Shown here: in pieces, positions 51,920 through 59,447 of the stretch
Layout: every line of letters starts with the position of its first letter
Numbering within the stretch: position 1 is the stretch's first letter
Virus record (IMG/VR): IMGVR_UViG_3300029286_000009
Span: 1-64,000 of that record
Reading direction: 5' to 3' (one strand)
From: a virus
DNA: 64,000 nucleotides
Program-made: the position numbers and the translations under genes
The notes under the pieces: model-generated
Databases searched by the model: none
The model's input: only the letters and a program-made list of their open reading frames with translations
Told to the model about the DNA's origin: nothing

Positions 51920-52182
51920 ATTGCGGAGTTGTGTGGGGTAATTCAGATTATCCGGAGGGGGATTATAGTGACGGATTGTGTAAGATTTGTTTTAGAGATA
52001 AAATCAGACCGCTTATTCATCGACGACAATTAAAGGAGGGTTTTACCCCGTGTTATGGTGACGGGCGCCAAGATTGTGACGAAGATAAATGTGAGTTTTA
52101 TATGAATTGTGTTGAAAAAAATATAAATGAATGGAAGCGATTGATAATTAGTGAGGATAACGGAAAAGAAATAGATGGATGA
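51874..52182 (+). CDS. Small zinc-ribbon protein, 102 aa
   Basis: TTG 51874 has AAGGAGG ten bases upstream; ATG 51853 would put that site inside the coding region. The protein has a four-Cys ribbon, YRCVNCGVVWG and LCKICF, and a second Cys group CYGDGRQDCDEDKC / NC. Both could bind zinc. The C-terminus is helical and charged. I recognise no family. It overlaps the SDR gene by 46 bases and the RNase HII gene by four. Confidence 0.5.
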   Translation: MEPIYFSRGFRYRCVNCGVVWGNSDYPEGDYSDGLCKICFRDKIRPLIHRRQLKEGFTPCYGDGRQDCDEDKCEFYMNCVEKNINEWKRLIISEDNGKEIDG

Positions 52183-52895
52183 TAATCGTCCCAGTGACCG
52201 GGGATAAATTGAGGAATGGAAAGGAAAAGGTATTCATGTTGGTTCTAAAATCAAAGAAGAGTAAGCCTGATTATAAATGGGAAACCTACTATGCAACGGC
52301 AGGTTTTATACGCATTGCCGGGTTGGATGAAGTTGGTATGTCTTCTATAGCAGGACCGTGCGTTGCGTCTGCTGTTATTCTTAGCCCAGATATGACTATA
52401 AAAGGGTTAGACGACTCCAAACGCCTCAGTCCTGAGCAACGAGAATACTTGTATGATATAATATTAAAAAACTGTGTGGACTATGGGGTTGGGATAGCGT
52501 CTGTTCAGACTATAGAGCAAAAAAATATTTATTGGGCCAGCCGGGATGCAATGATATCTGCAATTGAACAATTAGCCTCACCCCCGGATTTTTTGCTTAT
52601 TGATGGTGGGCAACCGCTAAAGTATAATATAACTCAAACGAGCATAATTAAAGGTGACACCAAGTGTGCCTCTATTGCAGCGGCTAGCATCGTGGCTAAA
52701 GTGACTAGAGACCGATTGATGTGCAGGCTACATGAACTGTATCCTAACTATGGTTGGTGCCAGAACAAAGGTTATCCGACTGATTTTCACAGAGAAGCTA
52801 TCACTAAATATGGTATTACCGAACACCACCGTAAAGGGTTTGCTGGTGTAATTAAGAAGGGAAAGTGGAAGACGCACCAAGGGTTAGGGGAGTAA
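52179..52895 (+). CDS. rnhB: Ribonuclease HII
   Basis: ATG 52179 overlaps the previous TGA; ATG 52236 with AAGGAAAAGG upstream is a good alternative. The catalytic acids are visible: RIAGLDEVG (Asp, Glu), KGLDDSKRLSPEQRE (Asp) and FLLIDGGQP (Asp). ASIAAASIVAKVTRDR, GWCQNKGYPTDFH and ITEHHRKGF match the family. It would cut RNA in RNA-DNA hybrids, removing primers or misinserted ribonucleotides. The usual DEVGRG motif is DEVGMS here, so Arg and Gly of the junction-sensing GRG element are lost. The N-terminal 40 residues are an extension relative to most RNase HII proteins. Confidence 0.85.
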   Translation: MIIVPVTGDKLRNGKEKVFMLVLKSKKSKPDYKWETYYATAGFIRIAGLDEVGMSSIAGPCVASAVILSPDMTIKGLDDSKRLSPEQREYLYDIILKNCVDYGVGIASVQTIEQKNIYWASRDAMISAIEQLASPPDFLLIDGGQPLKYNITQTSIIKGDTKCASIAAASIVAKVTRDRLMCRLHELYPNYGWCQNKGYPTDFHREAITKYGITEHHRKGFAGVIKKGKWKTHQGLGE

Positions 52896-52897
52896 CT

Positions 52898-52984
52898 ATG
52901 GTAGAAGAAATACCACAAAACATTTTGGACCAAGGAGGTAGAAAGAATGAACAACCGGCAGTACGAGCAAGAAAAGAAGAATAG
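52898..52984 (+). CDS. Possible micro-protein, 28 aa
   Basis: ATG 52898 with GGGGAGTAACT upstream opens a 28-codon frame (MVEEIPQNILDQGGRKNEQP, then a basic end). It overlaps the start of the membrane-protein gene at 52947 and contains that gene's ribosome site. It may be a coupling leader peptide or chance; no family is recognisable. Confidence 0.3.
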   Translation: MVEEIPQNILDQGGRKNEQPAVRARKEE

Positions 52985-53156
52985 AAAAGAGATGATTCTG
53001 GCTCTAAGCCTTATTTTTGGTGTTTGGTGGGGTATTCCTATTTTGCTTACTTTAATTGGTTATTTCTTTTATCCACCTCTTTTTGAGGTAGGTCCTATTT
53101 TATGGGGAGTTCTTACTGTGATTGGTGTGGGTATTGCGGCAAGCGGGGGTAGATAA
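52947..53156 (+). CDS. Small membrane protein with two helices, 69 aa
   Basis: AAGGAGG lies eight bases before the ATG. After a charged N-terminus (MNNRQYEQEKKNRKEM), two hydrophobic segments follow: ILALSLIFGVWWGIPILLTL and LFEVGPILWGVLTVIGVGIA. It is therefore probably a hairpin in the host inner membrane. I recognise no family. The TAA overlaps the next ATG (TAATG). A lysis, superinfection or host-envelope role is possible but not supported by a motif. Confidence 0.55.
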   Translation: MNNRQYEQEKKNRKEMILALSLIFGVWWGIPILLTLIGYFFYPPLFEVGPILWGVLTVIGVGIAASGGR

Positions 53157-53590
53157 TGGGAGAGTGGGTGGAGGCGTATATTGAGAGTAAAGATGCAGAG
53201 TGGGATCAAGGATTTCGCAGTGGAGATACGTCACCTTATTTTTCAAGCACAGACGATTACGAACGTCGAGACTGGCAAGATGATGATCTGCCAGATGATT
53301 TTATAACTCCGCGTAAAAATTCTTGCTGGGGTTGTAAAAACAATTGGTTCTTGTCAGGATATTGTAGACGAGATTTTTCGATAGCTTTGTTTGATTGGAG
53401 CTATACATGCAAGCATTTCGAAAAGGACGGTAGCTATGAATGGAGGATAGTTTGGAGTATGTTATACATGGCTTGGAGACACCACTTTAGTGGTAATGAT
53501 CTTGGGTTTAAGAGATGGATGAAAACTGAAGAGGGTAAGAAATATTATGCGGCTGGAAAGACTTTCCTAAAAGAAAAAGGGATACTGTAA
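53156..53590 (+). CDS. Unknown protein with Cys group, 144 aa
   Basis: The ATG overlaps the previous stop. The N-terminal 50 residues are acidic and Asp/Ser-rich. Residues about 58-82 carry four cysteines: NSCWGCKNNWFLSGYC and YTCKHF. This pattern could bind iron or zinc. The C-terminus is aromatic and basic (WSMLYMAWRHHFSG). I recognise no family. Its first codons (VEAYIESKD) are echoed by the start of the next gene, suggesting a local duplication. Confidence 0.5.
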   Translation: MGEWVEAYIESKDAEWDQGFRSGDTSPYFSSTDDYERRDWQDDDLPDDFITPRKNSCWGCKNNWFLSGYCRRDFSIALFDWSYTCKHFEKDGSYEWRIVWSMLYMAWRHHFSGNDLGFKRWMKTEEGKKYYAAGKTFLKEKGIL

Positions 53591-53614
53591 TGGAAGCGTA
53601 TATTAAGGGTAAAG
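53167..53614 (+). repeat. Imperfect 23-base repeat at two gene starts
   Basis: GGAGGCGTATATTGAGAGTA (near 53169) and GGAAGCGTATATTAAGGGTA (near 53592) differ at four positions, and both continue AAAGA. The first encodes the start of the gene at 53156 and the second the start of the gene at 53590. This suggests duplication of the ribosome site and first codons, or recombination between neighbouring genes. Confidence 0.4.
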
Positions 53615-53943
53615 ACCGAAGAAGGACGGCAATATTGGAACTCAGCAAAAGAGTACAGAGAATCAAAAGGAGTAACAAAATGAAAATAATTGGAAAGACT
53701 AATTTAGGTAATATTACGGCAGGTACAGAGACCACTTACAAATTTATGGTTGTCAGTGACGATGGTAAACCCGTAGGTTCCCAAGTCAAGATTATACCCG
53801 TGGTAACAAAAGGAAAACTCAGTATCAATCCGCTCAAGATTGAAACAGACGAGCACAGTATAGGTGAATGTAAATTGTATCTTCCTATCGATGCCAGTGG
53901 TGTTTGTAGATTTGAGATGATTCCTGTTGGCATGGGGCTCTGA
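53590..53943 (+). CDS. Unknown small beta-rich protein, 117 or 87 aa
   Basis: Two starts are possible. ATG 53590 overlaps the previous TAA. ATG 53680 has AAAAGGAG seven bases upstream and would give an 87-residue protein starting MKIIGKTNLG. The first 30 codons are very basic and partly derive from the repeat shared with the preceding gene, so I slightly favour 53680 as the functional start. The core is beta-like: TTYKFMVVSDDGKPV, VKIIPVVTKGKLSIN and CKLYLPIDASGVC. It resembles an immunoglobulin-like fold, which is only an impression. No family is recognised. Confidence 0.5.
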   Translation: MEAYIKGKDRRRTAILELSKRVQRIKRSNKMKIIGKTNLGNITAGTETTYKFMVVSDDGKPVGSQVKIIPVVTKGKLSINPLKIETDEHSIGECKLYLPIDASGVCRFEMIPVGMGL

Positions 53944-53960
53944 TAGGCGACGATAGACTT

Positions 53961-54038
53961 ATGGGGGATAGAACAAGATATAGCTGTTGGAAAGGTATAG
54001 ATTATGAGGTTCCAGAGAGTTGGTGGGGAGGATGTTAA
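53961..54038 (+). CDS. Possible micro-protein, 25 aa
   Basis: The frame MGDRTRYSCWKGIDYEVPES plus WWGGC ends at a TAA whose last base starts the next ATG (TAATG), the coupling form common in this genome. There is no good ribosome site before its ATG. Its last codons hold the Shine-Dalgarno GGGGAGG of the nucleotidyltransferase gene. It may serve as a translational leader or be chance. Confidence 0.3.
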   Translation: MGDRTRYSCWKGIDYEVPESWWGGC

Positions 54039-54781
54039 TGGATGCAATAATCATTGCAGGAGGAACTGGGAGTCGTGTTAGAAGCATCACAAAAGATGAA
54101 TATCCAAAAATACTAATTCCTGTTAATGGCAAAGCTTTTATTGAGTATCTTTTGGAAACGTTGTATTCTATGGGTGTAAGACACATAACTTTTGCGGCGG
54201 GGTTTAAATGGGATGTGCTCGCAGGCTATATGAAACGAAGGGATGACATTAACACCAGATACTTAGATTGGACACTTTGTTACGAGTGGGAGCCCAAAGA
54301 CACTGGAGGAGCTATCTTAAATGTGCTTTCATCCAGAAGTGCTCGTCCACATAGTGATCCATTTTTGGTGTTGAACGGAGACACTCTAATATTTCCTGAG
54401 AAGGGCGTTGATTGTTACGAAGAGTTATATTATACAGAACCACAATGGGGCAAACCCGCGTGTGCTATGTTTACATGCCATACCCACCACAATGGGCAGT
54501 ATGATACGCTACTGATTGATTACGAAGATTGGGTAACAAAGATAGAACCAGGTAGAAGAGAGACACTTACTAGTTCTTTTGTAAGTTGCGGTTGGTATTT
54601 TCTCCGCCAGGAATTTTTTAAGAACTACCCCAAAGTAGAAAAACTATCCTTTGAGAAAGATATGCTTCCTGCTTATTTGGAAGAGGCACAAGTAATTAAG
54701 CCTATAATTATAGACGAAAAACAATTCATAGAAATTGGGACACCAGAAGCACTTGTTGCTGCCCAGAAAAGATTATCTTAG
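54038..54781 (+). CDS. hddC: Sugar-1-phosphate nucleotidyltransferase, HddC-like
   Basis: ATG 54038 has GGGGAGG six bases upstream. The protein (247 residues) begins DAIIIAGGTGSRVRS, the nucleotide-binding loop with the activating Arg. DEYPKILIPVNGKAFIEYL contains the catalytic Lys. VLNGDT is the metal site, and the end KQFIEIGTPEALVAAQ is typical of HddC and mannose-1-phosphate guanylyltransferases. It would transfer GMP to heptose-1-phosphate, giving GDP-heptose. The kinase and isomerase of the same pathway follow directly, which is the best evidence for heptose over mannose. Confidence 0.75.
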   Translation: MDAIIIAGGTGSRVRSITKDEYPKILIPVNGKAFIEYLLETLYSMGVRHITFAAGFKWDVLAGYMKRRDDINTRYLDWTLCYEWEPKDTGGAILNVLSSRSARPHSDPFLVLNGDTLIFPEKGVDCYEELYYTEPQWGKPACAMFTCHTHHNGQYDTLLIDYEDWVTKIEPGRRETLTSSFVSCGWYFLRQEFFKNYPKVEKLSFEKDMLPAYLEEAQVIKPIIIDEKQFIEIGTPEALVAAQKRLS

Positions 54782-54811
54782 AAATTTAAAGTATATTGAT
54801 AGGAGTCCGAT

Positions 54812-55804
54812 ATGATTATAGTTTCTTCCCCTACACGTGTGAGTCTTGGCTCCTCAGATCATAGTCCTTTTTCTGAGCGGTTTAATGGGGTTGCATTATC
54901 TATCTGCATAAACAAACGTGTTTATGTTATTCTGCGGAACCGTAGTGGTCTGGAAGAAACTAAATTTAGAGTTTCCTATTCTAAGACGGAGTTGTGCAAC
55001 ACTATTGATGAGATACAGTTGAGTATAGCACGGGCGGCATTAAGTAAAACGGATTTCACGGATCCCCTGGAAATCATTTACGCATCGGACGTACCTGCCC
55101 AAACTGGCTTAGGCACTAGTAGTGCTTTTGCCTTAGCTTTGCTTAAAGGGTTACTCATTTATAAAAATGTAGGTATATCTAACGAGATATTGTCTGAGTG
55201 GGCTTACACGTTAGAGCGAATAGATTTAAATGAAAAGGGCGGGTGGCAAGACCAATATAGTTTAGCTTTAGGGGGGATCAACTACCTGACGGGTAAACCA
55301 TTTAATGTGAAACGAGAGCCAGTTATGCTTAGTCCTGATAAGGCTAAGCTACTTGAAGATCACTTGTTGTTAATATATACTGGTAAACAAGGTAGTTCGC
55401 ATAAAATGATTGCAGACCAATTAGCGAGGTTAGAAGTAAATAAGACGCTTGAGGAGACACTTCAAATAAAGAAAATAGTTGAAGAGATGCACAAATTGCT
55501 TATTAGTCCTGACTTCCACCCCACCCATTTAGTCTATCCTATGCGAGAAACGTGGGACTTGAAGAAACGGTTATCCAGTGGAATGACAAACGAAGCGGTG
55601 GACGACTTAGAGCGAAGAGTGATGGATGTAAATTCCAAGGCGGCAGTGCGATTAGTCGGTGGTGGTGGGGGGCGAGGAACGTTGTTAGTATTGACCGCCC
55701 CGGAATGTAAGGAAGAGATATGCAGAGCGGTTAAGCCGCTACAGTGTGTAGATGTTCGTATAGACTGGGAAGGTGTAAGGGCAAGGAGGATTTTTAGTGA
55801 TTAA
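54812..55804 (+). CDS. hddA: D-glycero-D-manno-heptose 7-phosphate kinase, HddA-like
   Basis: ATAGGAGTCCGAT precedes the ATG. It is a GHMP kinase of 330 residues. The N-terminus IIVSSPTRVSLGSSDHSPFS corresponds to the family start (normally GGGTD; here GSSDH). The ATP loop is DVPAQTGLGTSSAFALALL near residue 93, and the third motif is AAVRLVGGGGGRGTLLVL. FRVSYSKTELCNTIDEIQ is characteristic of heptose kinases. It phosphorylates C1 of heptose 7-phosphate. The next gene overlaps its 3' end by eight bases and encodes the isomerase that makes the substrate. Confidence 0.8.
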   Translation: MIIVSSPTRVSLGSSDHSPFSERFNGVALSICINKRVYVILRNRSGLEETKFRVSYSKTELCNTIDEIQLSIARAALSKTDFTDPLEIIYASDVPAQTGLGTSSAFALALLKGLLIYKNVGISNEILSEWAYTLERIDLNEKGGWQDQYSLALGGINYLTGKPFNVKREPVMLSPDKAKLLEDHLLLIYTGKQGSSHKMIADQLARLEVNKTLEETLQIKKIVEEMHKLLISPDFHPTHLVYPMRETWDLKKRLSSGMTNEAVDDLERRVMDVNSKAAVRLVGGGGGRGTLLVLTAPECKEEICRAVKPLQCVDVRIDWEGVRARRIFSD

Positions 55805-56366
55805 GGAATCGTTACGTTATACCATAGATGCACTGAGGTTAGTTATTCAAGACGAAGTTCTACTTAGAAAGATTAAATTACTTACAGACAAAATCGTGTC
55901 TACTTATAAAAATGGTGGGACAGTTTTTACTTGTGGTGTAGGGGGGAGCTTATCAGATCATCTCAACGCTGAACTCATGAACCGCTTCTCTTTACACAGA
56001 GAATTCCCTATGAATGCCATAGAGTTATCAGGCAACACCGCTTTGATAACAGCTATTAGTAATGACTACGGGTTTGAATATATATTTTCTAAACAGATAG
56101 GAGCTCTAGGACGACCAGGAGATTTGCTCATTGGTATCTCCACATCGGGTAGAACGGAAGCAGTTTTGCGGGCGGTAGTTAAAGGGAATATACTGGGTAT
56201 GAATACAGTTTTGGTTACTGGGGCAGCTGGACCTCTGGTTGAATCTACCATTCATCTGCAGCTACCTGCTTGGGAAACTGGGCGTATTCAAGAACTGTGG
56301 CTCAGTATCTTACATGCAATTTGTAGGGAGATCGATCAGTATAACTTGAAGGAAAATGTTTTGTGA
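55797..56366 (+). CDS. gmhA: Sedoheptulose 7-phosphate isomerase, GmhA-like (SIS domain)
   Basis: The start is GTG, overlapping the kinase stop, with AGGAGGA upstream. The 189-residue SIS-domain protein has VFTCGVGGSLSDHLNAELMN near residue 42, matching the GNGGSAADAQH segment of GmhA. ALITAISNDYGFEYIFSKQI and GDLLIGISTSGRTEAVLRA are the phosphosugar-binding loops. QELWLSILHAICREID is the C-terminal helix with the conserved His. It converts sedoheptulose 7-phosphate to D-glycero-D-manno-heptose 7-phosphate, the first step of GDP-heptose synthesis. The pathway phosphatase GmhB is not seen in the window. Confidence 0.8.
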   Translation: MIKESLRYTIDALRLVIQDEVLLRKIKLLTDKIVSTYKNGGTVFTCGVGGSLSDHLNAELMNRFSLHREFPMNAIELSGNTALITAISNDYGFEYIFSKQIGALGRPGDLLIGISTSGRTEAVLRAVVKGNILGMNTVLVTGAAGPLVESTIHLQLPAWETGRIQELWLSILHAICREIDQYNLKENVL

Positions 56367-56719
56367 AAGTGTACAGTTATCAAAATAATGTGGTAAGAAC
56401 AGCACTCGGGGATGTAGAGTTTATCATCAAAGACATAAAAGGATATGATGAAAAATTATTGTGTGTGGGTATATGGTTGGTATATCCTGATTGCAAGTGC
56501 AGAAAAGATGCAGTAGTTTATGTAAACCGCGAGTGGTTCACACCAGAATTTATCTTTAGGCGTATTGGTTACGAAACTGCGGTCTTGCTAGCTCAGGGGT
56601 TTATAATAGACTGTGAAACGTGTCCTAAGTGCAAAAAGCTGAACAGAATAGCTAGAGACACAAAGTTACTGGGTATAAACCTAATTCGGTATTCAGATAT
56701 AAATCATTGGAGAAATTAA
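56363..56719 (+). CDS. Unknown protein with Cys pairs, 118 aa
   Basis: The GTG start overlaps the gmhA stop (GTGA). The protein has PDCKCRKDAVVYV near residue 50 and CETCPKCKKLN near 92, giving five or six cysteines that could bind zinc. Between them is a helical segment YETAVLLAQGFIID. I recognise no family. The TAA overlaps the next ATG (TAATG). Its position between heptose synthesis and a glycosyltransferase suggests a glycan-related role, which is inference. Confidence 0.45.
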   Translation: MKVYSYQNNVVRTALGDVEFIIKDIKGYDEKLLCVGIWLVYPDCKCRKDAVVYVNREWFTPEFIFRRIGYETAVLLAQGFIIDCETCPKCKKLNRIARDTKLLGINLIRYSDINHWRN

Positions 56720-57627
56720 TGCAAAATGTTTCTATTTGTCTGACGTTACGGAATAGAGCAAATTTATTAAAGTGGTGCTTAGAAAGTATTACACGACAGG
56801 ATTGTGACCTTTCTAAGGTGGAAGTGTGTATTACAGATGGTGGGTCAACCGATAATCTTTTGACTACGATTGACCAATTCTCAGAGAAACTTACTTTTCG
56901 TTTTTGTGTAGCTGATAGAAGGAAGGCTTACATCCCTGTGGCTTCTAATTGTCCTGCGAATGAGATTAACTTGGCAACGAAATTCGTAGCTACGTCTGAC
57001 TACATAATCAAGACAGACCCAGAGATAGTGTTTAGAGACCCATGGGTAATTTCTGAGATAGTATCGTGTTTAGAACGAGATGACTCCTGTATGTATAATG
57101 CCCGCACACACTTTACTAGAGAAGATGGGTGGTTCTCTTCTTACGATGATATTATAAGAGATTATGAGAAGCATTATGTTGTAGCTGAGAACTCGTTATT
57201 TCACAGATCAAAATTTTACTTCTGTTCTGGGTTTTCTCGTCAGCGATTTGTAGAAATGGGTGGGGTAGAAGAGTTAATGGGGCTGGGTGTTGGATATGAT
57301 GATACACTATATCGTGAAGTATTTCGGAACAGATATGGTTCCTATGAGAAAGAAATCACGGGACAAGCTATCCATTTGTGGCATGGGGCTAACCAATCAC
57401 GCTCTACGTGGGAAGTAGCCAATAGCCGTATATTTGATTATCTAAAGTATGATGTAATCTCTAATGTGGTTAGGTTAGATGGGCAGGGGCATCTCATACG
57501 TCTGCCTGAGCCGCAGTGGGCTAATCCAGAAATGCTAAGTAAAATTTATACGATTAAGAACGGGCAGATTACAAAGGTGGATGATGTTAATGATGGAAGC
57601 TCTAGAGAACTTGAGTTACCTTTTTAG
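56719..57627 (+). CDS. GT-A glycosyltransferase, family 2-like
   Basis: ATG 56719 overlaps the preceding TAA and has GGAGAAATTA upstream. The start VSICLTLRNRANLLKWCLES and VCITDGGSTDNLL are GT2 signatures. The metal strand is YIIKTDPEIVFRDPW, and the catalytic region is GLGVGYDDTLYREVF with an acidic pair, followed by AIHLWHGANQ. It has 302 residues and is paralogous to the protein encoded from 35057. As the first transferase after the heptose genes it is a candidate heptosyltransferase in this pathway, by position only. Confidence 0.75.
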   Translation: MQNVSICLTLRNRANLLKWCLESITRQDCDLSKVEVCITDGGSTDNLLTTIDQFSEKLTFRFCVADRRKAYIPVASNCPANEINLATKFVATSDYIIKTDPEIVFRDPWVISEIVSCLERDDSCMYNARTHFTREDGWFSSYDDIIRDYEKHYVVAENSLFHRSKFYFCSGFSRQRFVEMGGVEELMGLGVGYDDTLYREVFRNRYGSYEKEITGQAIHLWHGANQSRSTWEVANSRIFDYLKYDVISNVVRLDGQGHLIRLPEPQWANPEMLSKIYTIKNGQITKVDDVNDGSSRELELPF

Positions 57628-57641
57628 GAGTAGGAGGGGAT

Positions 57642-58664
57642 GTGTATAACCATATAATTCAAATGTTAGAGCCGCATGCCGATAAGGTATCTTATTTGTC
57701 TCGCATGCGTCAAACCCAAGCGTTCTTTGAAGAGGCGGGGATAATTGATATTATAAATAAACCTCACGTAGAGGAACCATTGTCAATAGTATGGGCATTG
57801 AGCACCCAGGCTGGAGAGGTTTTTGATGCCCAGTTAAGATGTTTATTGCAACAGTCTAGCATCTTACAAGATCATGATCAAATTGTGTTGGTCGCTGAGA
57901 AAGAACGCAGGCAGGAGGTTACTAGTGTGGTTAGTAACCTGGCTGAATTCGTTGATATCAAAGTTATTTATATAGACAGACATTGTGTAGGAGACCGTCC
58001 TACATTGAATTGGGATATCGGGTTAAACTACGCAAAATATAACAGAGTTTTGTTTCTTAGGGACTTATGTCTCTTTTTTAATCCATGGAACCTGATTAAA
58101 GAGGCTAGGGAAGTTTCTATTACCAATCGTATTACTAACATGAGTGTGATTTTAGGTCCTACTCTAAGTAGATATACAGACCAGTGGGCTTACTTAGTTC
58201 ACCCCTTTTATTCGCCCACGCCATTTTTGTTTGCTTTTGTAGCAAGCCGCGACGATGTAAAGCGAATAGGGGGGTTTGACCCTGTATTTGCTCGTGGATT
58301 TGATCATGCAGGTGAGTTAGACTTTATGATACGATGGGCGATGAAGAACAATACTTACGATATCAATGGTGACATAACTGTATTGCATCCTGGAATTCCG
58401 ACAACAAGAGCGTCTCTCGAAGAAATGCAATTTCATTCTACAGTGAACCGCCGCTATTTCTACGATCGTTACGGGGAAGAATTCATAAACAAATTGAAGC
58501 CGCCACTGAAGCTGGATCTGCCTTTGATAGAGGTTAACCACGCACTCACACTGTCTCCATTTATGGTTAAACCGTTGGACGACCAGTTCGTAGATTTACA
58601 ACCAAAAGCATTTGATTTTATGAAACGACCACTAGATTATTATGTGGTAGAGGAAACCCAATGA
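57642..58664 (+). CDS. Glycosyltransferase-like protein, GT-A
   Basis: The GTG start has GGAGGGG four bases upstream. The 340-residue protein has LSIVWALSTQAGEVFDAQLR, YNRVLFLRDLCLFFNPWNLI at the position of a metal strand (without a clear D-x-D), and RIGGFDPVFARGFDHAGELD with the acidic segment expected of GT2 enzymes. The first 45 residues are a helical extension. It may be a degenerate or noncanonical GT2. It lies next to the preceding transferase gene and overlaps the following small gene by four bases. Confidence 0.6.
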   Translation: MYNHIIQMLEPHADKVSYLSRMRQTQAFFEEAGIIDIINKPHVEEPLSIVWALSTQAGEVFDAQLRCLLQQSSILQDHDQIVLVAEKERRQEVTSVVSNLAEFVDIKVIYIDRHCVGDRPTLNWDIGLNYAKYNRVLFLRDLCLFFNPWNLIKEAREVSITNRITNMSVILGPTLSRYTDQWAYLVHPFYSPTPFLFAFVASRDDVKRIGGFDPVFARGFDHAGELDFMIRWAMKNNTYDINGDITVLHPGIPTTRASLEEMQFHSTVNRRYFYDRYGEEFINKLKPPLKLDLPLIEVNHALTLSPFMVKPLDDQFVDLQPKAFDFMKRPLDYYVVEETQ

Positions 58665-58894
58665 TACAATATAATATTGAGACGGGTTGTGGTGGTGGTA
58701 TACGTAGGGTATATGTAACCCCTGATAATTATTTACCTACAGTAGCGACAGGTATACATACCTATATAGTAGAAGCTGAAGACCCGGAAGATGCAGTAAG
58801 TGTGCTAAGAGACTATTATAATCCAAATTTAATTTGTAGTGTATACGAATGGCATAATTATCCCCAACCATTGCGGAGAAAGTATAATGGGTGA
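58661..58894 (+). CDS. Small unknown protein, 77 aa
   Basis: The ATG overlaps the previous TGA (ATGA). The protein begins MIQYNIETGCGGGIRRVYV, a beta-like Gly-rich start, followed by HTYIVEAEDPEDAVSVLRDY, which looks like a strand-helix unit. I recognise no family and see no catalytic motif. It overlaps the next gene by eight bases. Confidence 0.45.
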   Translation: MIQYNIETGCGGGIRRVYVTPDNYLPTVATGIHTYIVEAEDPEDAVSVLRDYYNPNLICSVYEWHNYPQPLRRKYNG

Positions 58895-59276
58895 CCTTAT
58901 TATCCAGCGGTTAATTGACGACACTCTGGGGGGACTAGCTAAATGGGAGTTTGTATGGGGCTTCTTTACTCCTGCCAAATATTTCTTCCCCATGTTTATT
59001 GGTAAAGATGGAAATGGGCAAAGCTTAAAAATAGTGCCTGAGTTTATAGTCGCTCCTGATCAACCGATGTTTGCAGTGATGCTTTATGTAGGAGACGATG
59101 CTTACTGGAGTGACACAGAGGAATTTCTTATAGAACAAGGGATGGATTTATGGGTATCGGTAGAAAATAAGTGCACTAACAATGAATTTTTTATGAGTGA
59201 GATGCAAAAGAGGGTAGCAGAAGCACAACAAGGCAGGAAGTACCCAACGGTAGACACAGAGGGGGCACAAACGTGA
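58887..59276 (+). CDS. Unknown protein, 129 aa
   Basis: ATG 58887 has GCGGAGAAAGTATA upstream; a GTG at 58839 would overlap the preceding gene more deeply and lacks a site. The protein is mixed: IQRLIDDTLGGLAKWEFVWG is helical, while MFAVMLYVGDDAYWSDTEEF looks beta-rich. The C-terminus is basic. I recognise no family. The next gene starts at a GTG overlapping its stop. Confidence 0.45.
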   Translation: MGDLIIQRLIDDTLGGLAKWEFVWGFFTPAKYFFPMFIGKDGNGQSLKIVPEFIVAPDQPMFAVMLYVGDDAYWSDTEEFLIEQGMDLWVSVENKCTNNEFFMSEMQKRVAEAQQGRKYPTVDTEGAQT

Positions 59277-59440
59277 CAGACTGGTTTGTCTACGATAAGT
59301 ATGACTCGAGACCGATTTATGGATATCATTGTGAAGTTTGTGGGTGTCCTTTTGGAGATAATCCTGCCTTTTGCGAACTTTGTGGGGTACCGCTATTTGA
59401 TCCGGAAGAAACTTTACCAGACGAAGACTTATTTATATAG
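59273..59440 (+). CDS. Zinc-ribbon micro-protein, 55 aa
   Basis: The GTG at 59273 overlaps the previous TGA (GTGA), and the frame runs 55 codons to TAG. It has two knuckles, HCEVCGCPFGDN and FCELCGVPLFD, which form a rubredoxin or zinc-ribbon-like four-Cys site. The ends are acidic. The gene is short but the Cys pattern and exact coupling support it. Several other small ribbon proteins occur in the window. Confidence 0.6.
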   Translation: MTDWFVYDKYDSRPIYGYHCEVCGCPFGDNPAFCELCGVPLFDPEETLPDEDLFI

Positions 59441-59447
59441 GTGAAAA

